Positions 24,412 to 31,875 of a stretch of DNA of 64,000 bases are shown here, piece by piece. The DNA lies in contig NZ_FNFQ01000003.1 of NCBI RefSeq assembly GCF_900101175.1, forward strand, positions 62,001 to 126,000, given 5' to 3'. Source of the DNA: Stenotrophomonas pavanii (lineage in GTDB: Bacteria; Pseudomonadota; Gammaproteobacteria; Xanthomonadales; Xanthomonadaceae). The position numbers and the translations under genes were made by a program. How positions within the stretch are numbered: position 1 is the first letter of the stretch; each line of letters opens with the position of its first letter. Below the pieces are notes generated by a model, which did no database searches, was not told the DNA's origin, and saw only the letters and a list, made by a program, of their open reading frames with translations.

Positions 24412-24834
24412 TCAGCCCAGACGGTGTACCGGGTTCTGCTGCTGCTCCTGTTCCTGCTCACGGGCCTGCTGTTCGGGCACTAACCCCACGGCCGGCTGCT
24501 GCGGGGCCAACCCCAATTTCTGCATCGACTGCTCCACCGGCGTCTGCGCCGCCACGGCCGTCGGCATCATCGCGCGCAGGTGCGCCGGGTTGGCCGGGTC
24601 GCCCTGCACCACGAAGATGTTGTGCCCGGCCGGGTGCTGGGCCGTGGCGTTGCTGACCAGCACGTGGTCGACCTGCTGCAGGCCCTGCTCGCGGGCGAGT
24701 ACGGTCAGGCTGGCGGTCAGGCGCTCACTGGTCTGGTCGAACGCACGGCCATGCTGGGCATCCAGAGCGGACACGCCCTGGCGGACCTGCTGATGGAGGC
24801 CATAGTCGGGGTGGTTGGGGGTGAGTTCTGCCAT
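24412..24834 (-). CDS. Orphan XVIPCD protein without a toxin domain
   Basis: A 140-residue protein that is almost only an XVIPCD: GVSALDAQHGR, TSERLTASLTVLAREQGL, QVDHVLVSN, IFVVQGDPANPAHLRAMM and TPVEQSMQKL, with a Gln/Glu-rich tail. It begins MAELTPNHPDYGL, so at most 15 residues precede the secretion domain. It lies convergent to E4, 63 bp from its stop. It may be the surviving C-terminus of a lost effector, a secretion competitor or adaptor, or a small effector in its own right. The start is a good ATG but has no strong ribosome binding site, leaving the remnant option open. Confidence 0.78.
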   Translation of the reverse strand: MAELTPNHPDYGLHQQVRQGVSALDAQHGRAFDQTSERLTASLTVLAREQGLQQVDHVLVSNATAQHPAGHNIFVVQGDPANPAHLRAMMPTAVAAQTPVEQSMQKLGLAPQQPAVGLVPEQQAREQEQEQQQNPVHRLG

Positions 24835-24909
24835 GGCGATCGAACGGTAGCGGTGGGTCGGGGTGAACCCCGCCAGTATAGATCCGGCCGGTGAAGGGCG
24901 CCGGAAAGG

Positions 24910-25389
24910 TCAGTCCGCCGGCCGGTGGTCATAGCTGATCACCCGTTCGGCCAGCCAGTGCCCATCCACGCGGCGCCAGACCTGGATGAAACGGGCCTGG
25001 CCGACCCAGCGTTCCACCCCGTCCTTGCCGCGCTCGTAAAAGCGGTGGTCGCCGATTTCCAGGGCTCGCTCATCATGCAGCGGGAACACCTGCAGCGAGG
25101 GCTCGACCCGCTCGCGGCGAAGGCGCCAGCCGCCCTTGCGCGTGCTGTCACACAGGCTGGCCACGCTGCGGCGGAAGTCCTCGCGGTTGCTGGCCGATTT
25201 GCCATCCTTGTCATGGAAGAACTCCATGTCTTCGGTGGTCATCGCGGCGGCCTTGTCGGCGTCGCAGGCCTCGAAGGCCATGGCGAATAGTTGGGTATCG
25301 GCCTGGCGGATCTGCTCGCCCAGGTCATCGGGCGGCGCGGGCGCGGCAACCAGGCCGGCGGCCAGCAGGGGCAGGGTGAGCAGCAGCAT
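24910..25389 (-). CDS. Exported DUF4440/SnoaL-like protein
   Basis: A 159-residue protein with a signal peptide (LLTLPLLAAGLVAAPA). The mature part looks like an NTF2-fold DUF4440 domain: LGEQIRQADTQLFAMAFEACD, EDMEFFHDKDGKS, REDFRRSV, the strand RRERVEPSLQVFPLHDERALEIG, and WVGQARFIQVWRRVDGHWLAERVISYDH at the end. Such domains often bind small ligands; no substrate can be deduced. CTGGAG precedes the start at 25389. It is divergent from the alpha/beta hydrolase gene and is probably independent of the effector array. Confidence 0.8.
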   Translation of the reverse strand: MLLLTLPLLAAGLVAAPAPPDDLGEQIRQADTQLFAMAFEACDADKAAAMTTEDMEFFHDKDGKSASNREDFRRSVASLCDSTRKGGWRLRRERVEPSLQVFPLHDERALEIGDHRFYERGKDGVERWVGQARFIQVWRRVDGHWLAERVISYDHRPAD

Positions 25390-25610
25390 GGCGAAACTCC
25401 AGGGGACGGTGCGCGAAGGCTGACATGCCGGTGACCGCGGCGGTACGGCCCTGCGACGAAACCGCCTGGGCGCGGTGCGAAGGCCGGCCAGGCCGGTGCG
25501 GCTTCGCGTGGCGGCATGTGCAGGCGATGTCATGAGGGGGCGTGATTCCCTCACGGCTGCCACAGGGCGCGGCCGCTAGCCTGCAATCCTCCCCTTCCAC
25601 AGGAGCGCCC

Positions 25611-26423
25611 ATGCCTGCTTCCCGCATCCGCCTGCATGTTGAAGATACCGGTGGCGACGGCCGCCCGGTGATCCTGATCCACGGCTGGCCGCTGTCCGCC
25701 GATGCCTGGAAGACTCAGGTGGCGATCCTGCGCGATGCACAGCACCGCGTGATCAGCTACGACCGGCGCGGCTTTGGCCGCTCTGACAAGCCGGCCGACG
25801 GCTATGACTACGACACCCTGGCGGCAGACCTGGCGGGGTTGATCGAGGAACGTGACCTGCGCGATGCCACCTTGGTCGGATTCTCGATGGGCGGTGGCGA
25901 GGTGGCGCGCTACGTGGCCAACCACGGCCAGGGTCGCCTGCACAGTGTGGTGTTCGCTGCGGCGGTGCCGCCGTTCCTGCTGCGTAGTGACGACAATGCG
26001 GAAGGTCCGCTGACCCAGGACAAGGCTGATGAAATGCGCAACGGATTGGAGAAGGACCGCGAGGCGTTCTTCGACGGCTTCACCCGCGACTTCTTCAGCG
26101 CCAATGGCCAGCTGATGGTGACCGAAGAGACGCGCCAGGCGGCGATCGCGCTGTGCCATCAATCCGACCAGACGGCGGCGCTGGGCTGCATGCACGCGTT
26201 TGCCACCACTGATTTCCGGGATGACCTGAGGCAGATCACGGTGCCGACCCTGATCCTGCACGGTGACAGCGATGCCATCGTGCCGTTCGAGGGCTCCGGC
26301 CAGCGTACCCACAAGGCCATCAAAGGCAGCGAAGTGGTGATCCTGGAAGGCGCGCCGCATGGCTGCAACACCAGCCACGCCGACCGCTTCAATCTGGCCC
26401 TGCTGAACTTCCTGAAGCGCTAA
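25611..26423 (+). CDS. Alpha/beta hydrolase (non-heme chloroperoxidase/arylesterase type)
   Basis: A 270-residue cytoplasmic hydrolase of the cofactor-free haloperoxidase/esterase group. The oxyanion motif is HGWPLSADAW, the nucleophile elbow GFSMGGGE has Ser92, the acid is Asp221 in HGDSDAIVP, and the base is His250 in GAPHG. The length and the YDRRGFGRSDKP motif are typical of the family, whose members hydrolyse short-chain esters and can make peracids. AGGAGC precedes the ATG at 25611. The next gene starts 9 bp after its stop and is likely co-transcribed. Confidence 0.9.
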   Translation: MPASRIRLHVEDTGGDGRPVILIHGWPLSADAWKTQVAILRDAQHRVISYDRRGFGRSDKPADGYDYDTLAADLAGLIEERDLRDATLVGFSMGGGEVARYVANHGQGRLHSVVFAAAVPPFLLRSDDNAEGPLTQDKADEMRNGLEKDREAFFDGFTRDFFSANGQLMVTEETRQAAIALCHQSDQTAALGCMHAFATTDFRDDLRQITVPTLILHGDSDAIVPFEGSGQRTHKAIKGSEVVILEGAPHGCNTSHADRFNLALLNFLKR

Positions 26424-26432
26424 GCTGCGGCC

Positions 26433-26606
26433 ATGCGCCAGACCAGAACCCCCCCGTGGAAGAAGCCCAACCCCAAGGGCCAGACGTCGCAACCGCTGTC
26501 GGATGCGCAGAAGGCGGCGGCACGGCAACGTGCCGAGGAGAACGGGCGACGCTATCCCAACCTAGTCGACAACATGTGGGCGGCGAAGCTGCCGCGTGGG
26601 TCGTGA
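26433..26606 (+). CDS. Small conserved basic protein
   Basis: A 57-residue protein, MRQTRTPPWKKPNPKGQT... ending NLVDNMWAAKLPRGS. It is strongly basic and Pro-rich at the N-terminus, with a helix LSDAQKAAARQRAEENGRRYPN in the middle. The codon use is coding-like (G/C third positions) and it begins 9 bp after the hydrolase stop. The pattern PWKKxNPKG...LSxAQK...ARxRAxxxGRxYPNLVDN is one I associate with small conserved proteobacterial proteins of unknown function. No signal peptide or membrane segment is present. It is followed by a SMAG pair. Confidence 0.7.
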   Translation: MRQTRTPPWKKPNPKGQTSQPLSDAQKAAARQRAEENGRRYPNLVDNMWAAKLPRGS

Positions 26607-26631
26607 TTCATAGGCTGGGTGTGGCCCTGGT

Positions 26632-26718
26632 GTAGGGCCGGGCCGATGCTCGGCTGGGGCGCGAAGCGCGTGCCTACCGGGATGGGGCAAAGGCCGCCGA
26701 GCATGGGCTCGGCGCTAC
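26632..26718. repeat. Diverged SMAG inverted pair
   Basis: GTAG at 26632 opens an imperfect palindrome with CCGATGCTCGGC. The mate GCCGAGCATGGGCTCGGCGCTAC ends at 26718. The terminal CTAC is the reverse complement of GTAG and contains the stop codon of the convergent minus-strand gene. Confidence 0.7.
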
Positions 26719-27395
26719 GGGCCGGGCAGCGGCTGCCAGCCCGACTCCCTCCAAGGCGCAACGTCGCGTTGCTGCACGTTGATCGCCTCGATCGGCAAAC
26801 CGGCCAGCCGTGCCAGTTCCGCACGCAGCATTTCGGTGTCCACCGGCAGGGCGATGGCCACCTGCAGCCGGTCGGGCTGCTGGCGGACCTGCACGGGCAC
26901 GACCGCATGGGCTTCATGCTCGCCACCGGTGCGGGCGATCGGGTAGCGCATCACTGTGGGCCGCCCCAGCTGGGCGAGTGCGGGCCGCCACGCCTGCAGC
27001 ACCACCGGCTGTGCGGCCACGGGAGCCCGCACCTCGATGAGGGCACTCGGATAGCCGATCAGGTTCCCCATCATCACCTGGAAGCGCGCGCCGTCGGGGA
27101 TGGCCAGCACGGTGGCGATCAGCACCAGCAGCGAGAGGATGGCCGCAGCGACGTGCCAGCTGCGGGGTGCGGTGGCGGCGCGGGTAGCCGTACGCAGGCC
27201 CGGCCTGCGCCGCAGCGTGCGCGCGTAGATGCGCCGATCCTTCCTGCGCGGGCTGCTGCTGTGCGCCGGCAGATTCAACGGGACACGTGGCAGCCGGGCG
27301 GCGCGCGCATTGATCAGGCGTGCCAGCCACCACCACGCGAGCACGAACGCCAGCAGTGGCAGCAGCGTTCGTACGACCAGGTACAGCATCACCAT
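26715..27395 (-). CDS. Hypothetical two-TM membrane protein
   Basis: About 226 residues from the ATG at 27395, which has an AAGGTG box. Membrane helices lie at about residues 4-24 (YLVVRTLLPLLAFVLAWWWL) and 83-102 (VAAAILSLLVLIATVLAIPDG), with a very basic loop between them. The C-terminal half (RFQVMMGNLIGYPSALIEVRAPV..., ending QQRDVAPWRESGWQPLPGP) is probably periplasmic and beta-rich. I do not recognise the family. Its TAG stop belongs to the GTAG end of the adjoining SMAG element, so the C-terminus may have been set by the repeat. Confidence 0.6.
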   Translation of the reverse strand: MVMLYLVVRTLLPLLAFVLAWWWLARLINARAARLPRVPLNLPAHSSSPRRKDRRIYARTLRRRPGLRTATRAATAPRSWHVAAAILSLLVLIATVLAIPDGARFQVMMGNLIGYPSALIEVRAPVAAQPVVLQAWRPALAQLGRPTVMRYPIARTGGEHEAHAVVPVQVRQQPDRLQVAIALPVDTEMLRAELARLAGLPIEAINVQQRDVAPWRESGWQPLPGP

Positions 27396-27517
27396 CGGGA
27401 ACACCTTGGGACTTGCGGACTCGGACAGCCCCGCCATCGTAGCGGTGCCATGCGCCGCATGTCGCATCCGCCAGCCGACACGTGCGAAGCGCTTGGTTAG
27501 GATGGTTGTTTGCTGTC

Positions 27518-28174
27518 ATGGATGAACCGATGAGCCCTGCCACGTCCCGAATCCGCCGCATCTGTGGGCAGGGGCCGATCCTGCTGATGCTGCAGCTGGT
27601 CGCACTGTTGTCCATGGCACTGGCGTCCGGGTTCTTCCATTGTCGCGTCGATCTGCTGCTGGAACCGATCACCGAGGCCTGTGGTGGCCCGGATGCGCAC
27701 GCGCGGCTGCAGATGGCCGAACAGGTGATGGCACGCGCCGGTGCGTTGGACGACTGGCAGCCGCTGAGCTGGATCCCGGTCGCGGGCATTGCATTGGCGC
27801 TGCTGGGTGCGATGGCAGTGTGTGCCAGCCGCGCGCTGTGGCTGCGCGATCGGCTCCGCACGGCGAACGTGGCGCTGATGGTGCTGCATGGCGCAGCGCT
27901 GGGCCTGGCCGGATGGACGCTGTACCTGTACGAGACTGCATGGAACAGCGTGGCACGGCTGTCACCCACGGCGTGCCTGATGGACCTGGTGGCGGAGGGC
28001 GATACCCCGTTGGCGCAGGCGCAACACGTGGTGTTCCATATCCTGGCGCGCGAGAACGCGACGTTGATGCGCAATCCGGATGACCTGGCGCTGGTGCTGG
28101 CGATGTTGCTGCTGGCGACGATGATGGGGGGCATCGGCCTGTGGCGGGCGATCGCGCGGGCCCGGGCGGGCTGA
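27518..28174 (+). CDS. Hypothetical membrane protein, four-TM type
   Basis: About 218 residues from the ATG at 27518 (another at 27530). Hydrophobic segments lie at about residues 21-38 (GPILLMLQLVALLSMALASGF), 83-102 (IPVAGIALALLGAMAVCAS), 115-137 and 194-212. A cysteine pair (FHCRVD, EACGG) lies in the first loop, which would be periplasmic. I do not recognise a family. It is divergent from the preceding membrane-protein gene, with a short shared promoter gap. Confidence 0.62.
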   Translation: MDEPMSPATSRIRRICGQGPILLMLQLVALLSMALASGFFHCRVDLLLEPITEACGGPDAHARLQMAEQVMARAGALDDWQPLSWIPVAGIALALLGAMAVCASRALWLRDRLRTANVALMVLHGAALGLAGWTLYLYETAWNSVARLSPTACLMDLVAEGDTPLAQAQHVVFHILARENATLMRNPDDLALVLAMLLLATMMGGIGLWRAIARARAG

Positions 28175-28245
28175 TCCGAGCGCACGCTCGGCGGCGCACG
28201 CCAATCGCGCTACAGTCGACGCCTCGCCACTCCAGGGAAGACCCG

Positions 28246-29214
28246 ATGCGCTTGTTGCTGCGTGCGTTGCCGTTGTTGCTGCTGTCGCTGGCGGTGCACG
28301 CCGCCGAGGTGGACCGCCGCATCGCGGTGACCATCGATGATCTGCCATGGGCACGGTTGGACCAGATCGTGCCGCCGGACCTGCAGGCGCGGCATGAGGC
28401 GTTGATGGCCCAGCTGCGTCAGGCAGGCGTGCCGGTGGTCGGCTTCGTCAACGAGAACAAGCTTGAGGTGGATGGACAGGTGCAGCCGGCGCGGGTGCAG
28501 ATGCTGCGCGACTGGCGCGATGCCGGCTATGTGCTGGGCAATCACACCTATTCGCACATGGATCTGAATGCGAAGGGCGTGGCGGCGTTCCAGCAGGATT
28601 TCCTGCGCGGCGAGACGGTGCTGCGGCCGTTGCTGGCCGAGAAGGGGCAGGCGCCACAGTGGATGCGCCACCCCTACCTGCGCGCTGGCCGTACTGCGGA
28701 TGAGCGCATGCAGATGGATGGGTTCTTCAAGCAGCATGGCTACCGCGTGGCGCCGGTGACGGTGGACAACGGTGAGTGGGTGTGGGCGTTCGCCTATGCC
28801 AACGTGATGAACGAGCAGGCTGACTCGCCCGCGCGCGCAGCGACGCTGGCGCAGCTGCGCAAGGGCTACGTGCCGTACATGCTGAACAAGCTGGACTATT
28901 ACGAGAAACAGTCGCAGGCGCTGCTGGGGTACGCGCTGCCGCAGGTGTGGCTGATGCACGCCAATGAGCTCAACGCGGCGACGTTTGCCGAACTGGTGGC
29001 GGCCACGAAGCGCCGCGGCTATCGCTTCATTTCACTGGACGAGGCGATGCGTGACCCGGCCTACGCGCGGGGTGCCGAGGGCTACAACGGCCGCTATGGC
29101 CCGAGCTGGCTGCACCGCTGGGCGATGGCGGAGAACAAGCCCAAGGACTTCTACGCCGGCGAACTCGAGGTGCCGGCGTGGGTGATGAAGCTGGCCAAGG
29201 TCGATTCGGAGTGA
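28246..29214 (+). CDS. Exported polysaccharide deacetylase (NodB-homology) family protein
   Basis: A 322-residue protein with a signal peptide (LLLLSLAVHAAE). NodB-type motifs are present: the catalytic/metal Asp pair in RIAVTIDDLPW (Asp31, Asp32), the metal HxxxH in GNHTYSHMDL (His100, His104), and RHPYLRAG as the arginine/proline motif. These enzymes deacetylate N-acetylated sugars or related amides using a divalent metal. The long C-terminal part (about 150-322, with VWLMHANELNAATFAELV) fits the wider polysaccharide deacetylase clan with a late catalytic His. CAGGGAAG precedes the ATG. The substrate is unknown. Confidence 0.88.
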   Translation: MRLLLRALPLLLLSLAVHAAEVDRRIAVTIDDLPWARLDQIVPPDLQARHEALMAQLRQAGVPVVGFVNENKLEVDGQVQPARVQMLRDWRDAGYVLGNHTYSHMDLNAKGVAAFQQDFLRGETVLRPLLAEKGQAPQWMRHPYLRAGRTADERMQMDGFFKQHGYRVAPVTVDNGEWVWAFAYANVMNEQADSPARAATLAQLRKGYVPYMLNKLDYYEKQSQALLGYALPQVWLMHANELNAATFAELVAATKRRGYRFISLDEAMRDPAYARGAEGYNGRYGPSWLHRWAMAENKPKDFYAGELEVPAWVMKLAKVDSE

Positions 29215-29217
29215 CGC

Positions 29218-30138
29218 TCAGCGCTTGACGGCCAGCACGCCGTCCAGCGCCAGTTCGGCCTTGAAACCCGCCTTTTCCAGGCGCTTGGCCACTTCACGCG
29301 GCACGTCGCGGCCGCTGGTCAGCTTGTTCGGCGCGCCGGTGTAATGGAACAGGCGGCCGCCCTTGCGGATGACGCGGGCGAGGTGGTCGTAGAATACCTG
29401 TGAGTACAGCTCGCCGGCGATGCCGAAGCGCGGTGGGTCGTGCAGGATCGCGTCGACACTGTTGCTGGCCACCTGTTCGATCTGCTGCGAGACGTCACCG
29501 TGGCTGAACTGCAGGCGGCCACCGGCGGCAGCCGAGTCCGGATCCGGCGACCACGGGTTGAGCGTGCGCAGCCACATCACATCGGCGTTCTTCTCGAACG
29601 AGCGGATCTGGCCGACACCGGCTTCCAGCGCACAGGCGGCGAAGTAGCCGAGACCACCGCAGGTATCGAGGATGACCTTGCCGGCCGGGGCGACCAGCTC
29701 CACCTTGCGGCGCGCATCCTCGAATGGCGACAGCTTCGAGGTCGGCAGCATCTTGATGCCGTCGATCTCGAAGGTCGGTGCGCCCCATTCGGTCGGCACC
29801 AGCTTGATCAGCGAGCCGCTGTAGCGCGAGATCGGCGCGAATTCCTCGCCATCCCAGTAGTACAGCGTGCGGTCCTTCAGCTTGCCCGGCCAGGGGTAAG
29901 GCTGGCCCCGGAAGTGGAAGCCATCCGCGTCCAGCGCCACGCTGTCCTGGCTGCGGCCGAGATCGAGCGAGCCCTGCCAGTCGGCGGCGCCCCTGTCACG
30001 GGCACGGCGCAGGGTGTCGGCGCTGTCGCGGGTCAGCAGGGGGCCGGTGTAATGGGGCACGGCGGGTACCGGGGCGGTTCGGGGGAGGGCATGGTACCGC
30101 AGCCCCCATGATGTGTTGAAAGAGTGGTTTCTGACCAT
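29218..30138 (-). CDS. Class I SAM-dependent methyltransferase
   Basis: About 306 residues. An N-terminal domain (SRYSGSLIKLVPTEWGAPTFEIDGIKM) leads to a Rossmann methyltransferase with ILDTCGGLGYFAACALEAG as the SAM-binding loop, RSFEKNADV as the acidic strand and ILHDPPRFG as motif IV. The DPPRFG form resembles RNA or protein N-methyltransferases, but the substrate is unknown. The start is uncertain: the ATG at 30138 lacks a clear ribosome binding site, and a GTG near 30060 (VPHYTGPLLT) is an alternative. It ends 3 bp from the convergent deacetylase gene. Confidence 0.82.
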   Translation of the reverse strand: MVRNHSFNTSWGLRYHALPRTAPVPAVPHYTGPLLTRDSADTLRRARDRGAADWQGSLDLGRSQDSVALDADGFHFRGQPYPWPGKLKDRTLYYWDGEEFAPISRYSGSLIKLVPTEWGAPTFEIDGIKMLPTSKLSPFEDARRKVELVAPAGKVILDTCGGLGYFAACALEAGVGQIRSFEKNADVMWLRTLNPWSPDPDSAAAGGRLQFSHGDVSQQIEQVASNSVDAILHDPPRFGIAGELYSQVFYDHLARVIRKGGRLFHYTGAPNKLTSGRDVPREVAKRLEKAGFKAELALDGVLAVKR

Positions 30139-30244
30139 GGTCGTTGAGAACAACGGTCTGTGAGGCGTGTGCAATCAATCAGTATGACGGGATGCCGCGG
30201 CACGGCCTTCAGTGAAAGGCTGAAGGCCGCCTAAGATCAGTTGC

Positions 30245-30919
30245 CTACTGGGCGAACTGAGTTCCGCGATTGGATGCGCATTGCTTTGGTATGCACACGT
30301 CCAGGGAGGTGCTCACGAATCGTGACTCCATTACGGTGCAGACGACGCCAATTCCCTCGCTGAGATAGAAGGGGGATGAGTAATGACGTGTATCGCTAAG
30401 GTAGCATCTGCCGTTGTCAACACCAATCTTGGCTGTTCGGGCTCCGGCGACGGAGCTCTCTGCGTTCATCTGGCCTGTTGAGTAATAGGAAACACCCACA
30501 GGCACACGTCCATTCGGCGCAGTTGCCGTAACCCAGTCAATACTCTTCGAATTCAATTTTGAGGTTGGATTACCAGGTGTGTTTTCACGAGTGCACACCC
30601 AGCCTGCTGCCGGCCCTTCAATCGTCCCTTCGCCTTGAGATGGTTCCATATCCATGGAAGCGCAGAAAGCTTGATGATAGAGCTTGGTCGCCTCCGGCTG
30701 GTCGCTGTATCGATAGATCAGGCGTCCAAATCCATCCGGCTTGAGATGCTGATCAACTGGAAGCTGCCCGCCGTCGAAGTCCGGCCAAGTTGTACGGCGA
30801 ACAATGATGATCTCCCCCTTGGTGCCGAGCTCCGTTCTGTCGATACTCAATGGTGCTTCTGCGAATGCAGGCGAGGCCGTGGCGATTGCCAGACACAGGA
30901 TCAGCGTGCGATTGCTCAT
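30245..30919 (-). CDS. Secreted Cys-containing hypothetical protein
   Basis: A 224-residue protein with a clear signal peptide (LCLAIATASPAFA, cut before EAPL). The mature protein has six cysteines (FCAS, VCTRE, RCYL, VCTV, VCIP, QCAS), suggesting periplasmic disulfides. The mature part is beta-rich, with KLNSKSIDWVTATAPNGRVPVGVSYYS in the middle. I do not recognise the family. The base composition is noticeably richer in A+T than the neighbouring methyltransferase and deacetylase genes, so recent acquisition is possible. It appears monocistronic. Confidence 0.65.
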   Translation of the reverse strand: MSNRTLILCLAIATASPAFAEAPLSIDRTELGTKGEIIIVRRTTWPDFDGGQLPVDQHLKPDGFGRLIYRYSDQPEATKLYHQAFCASMDMEPSQGEGTIEGPAAGWVCTRENTPGNPTSKLNSKSIDWVTATAPNGRVPVGVSYYSTGQMNAESSVAGARTAKIGVDNGRCYLSDTRHYSSPFYLSEGIGVVCTVMESRFVSTSLDVCIPKQCASNRGTQFAQ

Positions 30920-31046
30920 CTGCGAGTCTCCGTTCTACGGTTGCGGAGACATCAGGCTCAAACATATTCATGTTTCAGATTGTGACCTGCGCTGTGCTTG
31001 ACCACATTTCAAACTTTTCTCACTAGTTTGAATGTTGATCCATTGC

Positions 31047-31463
31047 CTAATCGCACTTCACCGCATACACCGGCCCGGCCCCGATCAGCATCAGCGCCAT
31101 GTAGTCGCTGTCGCTGGCTTTTCCTTTCAGCGTCGCGCCCTTATTGAAGTGGAAGATGCCGAAGCCGCCGGACATGCGGATCAGGGCACTGTCGATCTGG
31201 TCGGCGTCGTCGCGGAAGTAACGGCTGATCTCGCTGGACGTGGCCTTGTGCAGGGCGTTCGGTTCGCGCTGCCACTGCTCGCCACGGCTGAAGGAAACGA
31301 AGTACTGGCCGCCTTCCTTGTCGATGCGGAAGTCGGCGGGCTTGCGCGCGGCGGTGGCGAAGCAGCCCTGCAATGGGTCGGCGGAGAAGGGAAGCCGCGC
31401 ATCGTCGCCGCAGGCCGTGAGCAGCAGGAGGGCACCGGGCAGCAGCAGGCGGCGCGCGCGCAT
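31047..31463 (-). CDS. Small hypothetical lipoprotein
   Basis: A 138-residue lipoprotein with lipobox LLTAC (Cys18) followed by GDDA; Asp at position +3 leaves outer-membrane sorting likely. The mature part (LPFSADPLQGCFATAARKPADFRIDKEGGQYFVSFSRGEQW...) has two further cysteines and ends MLIGAGPVYAVKCD. The QYFVSFSRGEQWQREPNALHKAT block suggests a compact beta-domain. I do not recognise the family. It is divergent from the small membrane-protein gene at 31554. Confidence 0.72.
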   Translation of the reverse strand: MRARRLLLPGALLLLTACGDDARLPFSADPLQGCFATAARKPADFRIDKEGGQYFVSFSRGEQWQREPNALHKATSSEISRYFRDDADQIDSALIRMSGGFGIFHFNKGATLKGKASDSDYMALMLIGAGPVYAVKCD

Positions 31464-31553
31464 GGGATGTCCCTACAGGGCAGGTGCGGCTAGTGTAGGC
31501 AGCACGCGGGCGTGGCCCGTACAGAAATTCGGCAAGGACACAGGGGTTTTCGG

Positions 31554-31838
31554 ATGGCGCAGGGCAAGGCACCGTGGTGCGGCGTGGCCAGTTGGCTGGG
31601 GATTGCTGTGGGCTGGGGCGCGGGCACCGTGGCGGCGCAGGCGGCAGTCGCTGCCGGTGGCAATGGCATGGCCGCTGGGCTGGGGGTGGGCGTGCTGGGC
31701 GCGGCCTTGGTGGGCGGCGGCCTGGCAGTGGCCTCGCGCGTGCGTGGCGAGCGCTGGCCATGGATCGGCATCGGCGGTGCGGTGCTGAGTGCGCTGCCGC
31801 TGCTGATGTACCTGCTGCGGATGATGCTGAAGCTCTAG
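31554..31838 (+). CDS. Small Gly/Ala-rich membrane protein
   Basis: A 94-residue protein with three predicted membrane helices (WLGIAVGWGAGTVAAQAAVAA, AAGLGVGVLGAALVGGGLAVA, IGIGGAVLSALPLLMYLLRMM). The short cytoplasmic loop SRVRGERWPW between helices 2 and 3 fits the positive-inside rule. The ATG at 31554 follows a purine-rich AGGGG box; an upstream GTG is less likely. I do not recognise a family. A SMAG unit follows the stop. Confidence 0.6.
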   Translation: MAQGKAPWCGVASWLGIAVGWGAGTVAAQAAVAAGGNGMAAGLGVGVLGAALVGGGLAVASRVRGERWPWIGIGGAVLSALPLLMYLLRMMLKL

Positions 31839-31843
31839 CGAGG

Positions 31844-31867
31844 GTGCCGGCCAGCGGCCGGCACTAC
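31844..31867. repeat. Single SMAG unit
   Basis: GTGCCGGCCAGCGGCCGGCAC with a terminal CTAC, between the convergent ends of the small membrane-protein gene and dmeF. Confidence 0.85.
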
Positions 31868-31875
31868 CTGGCGGC

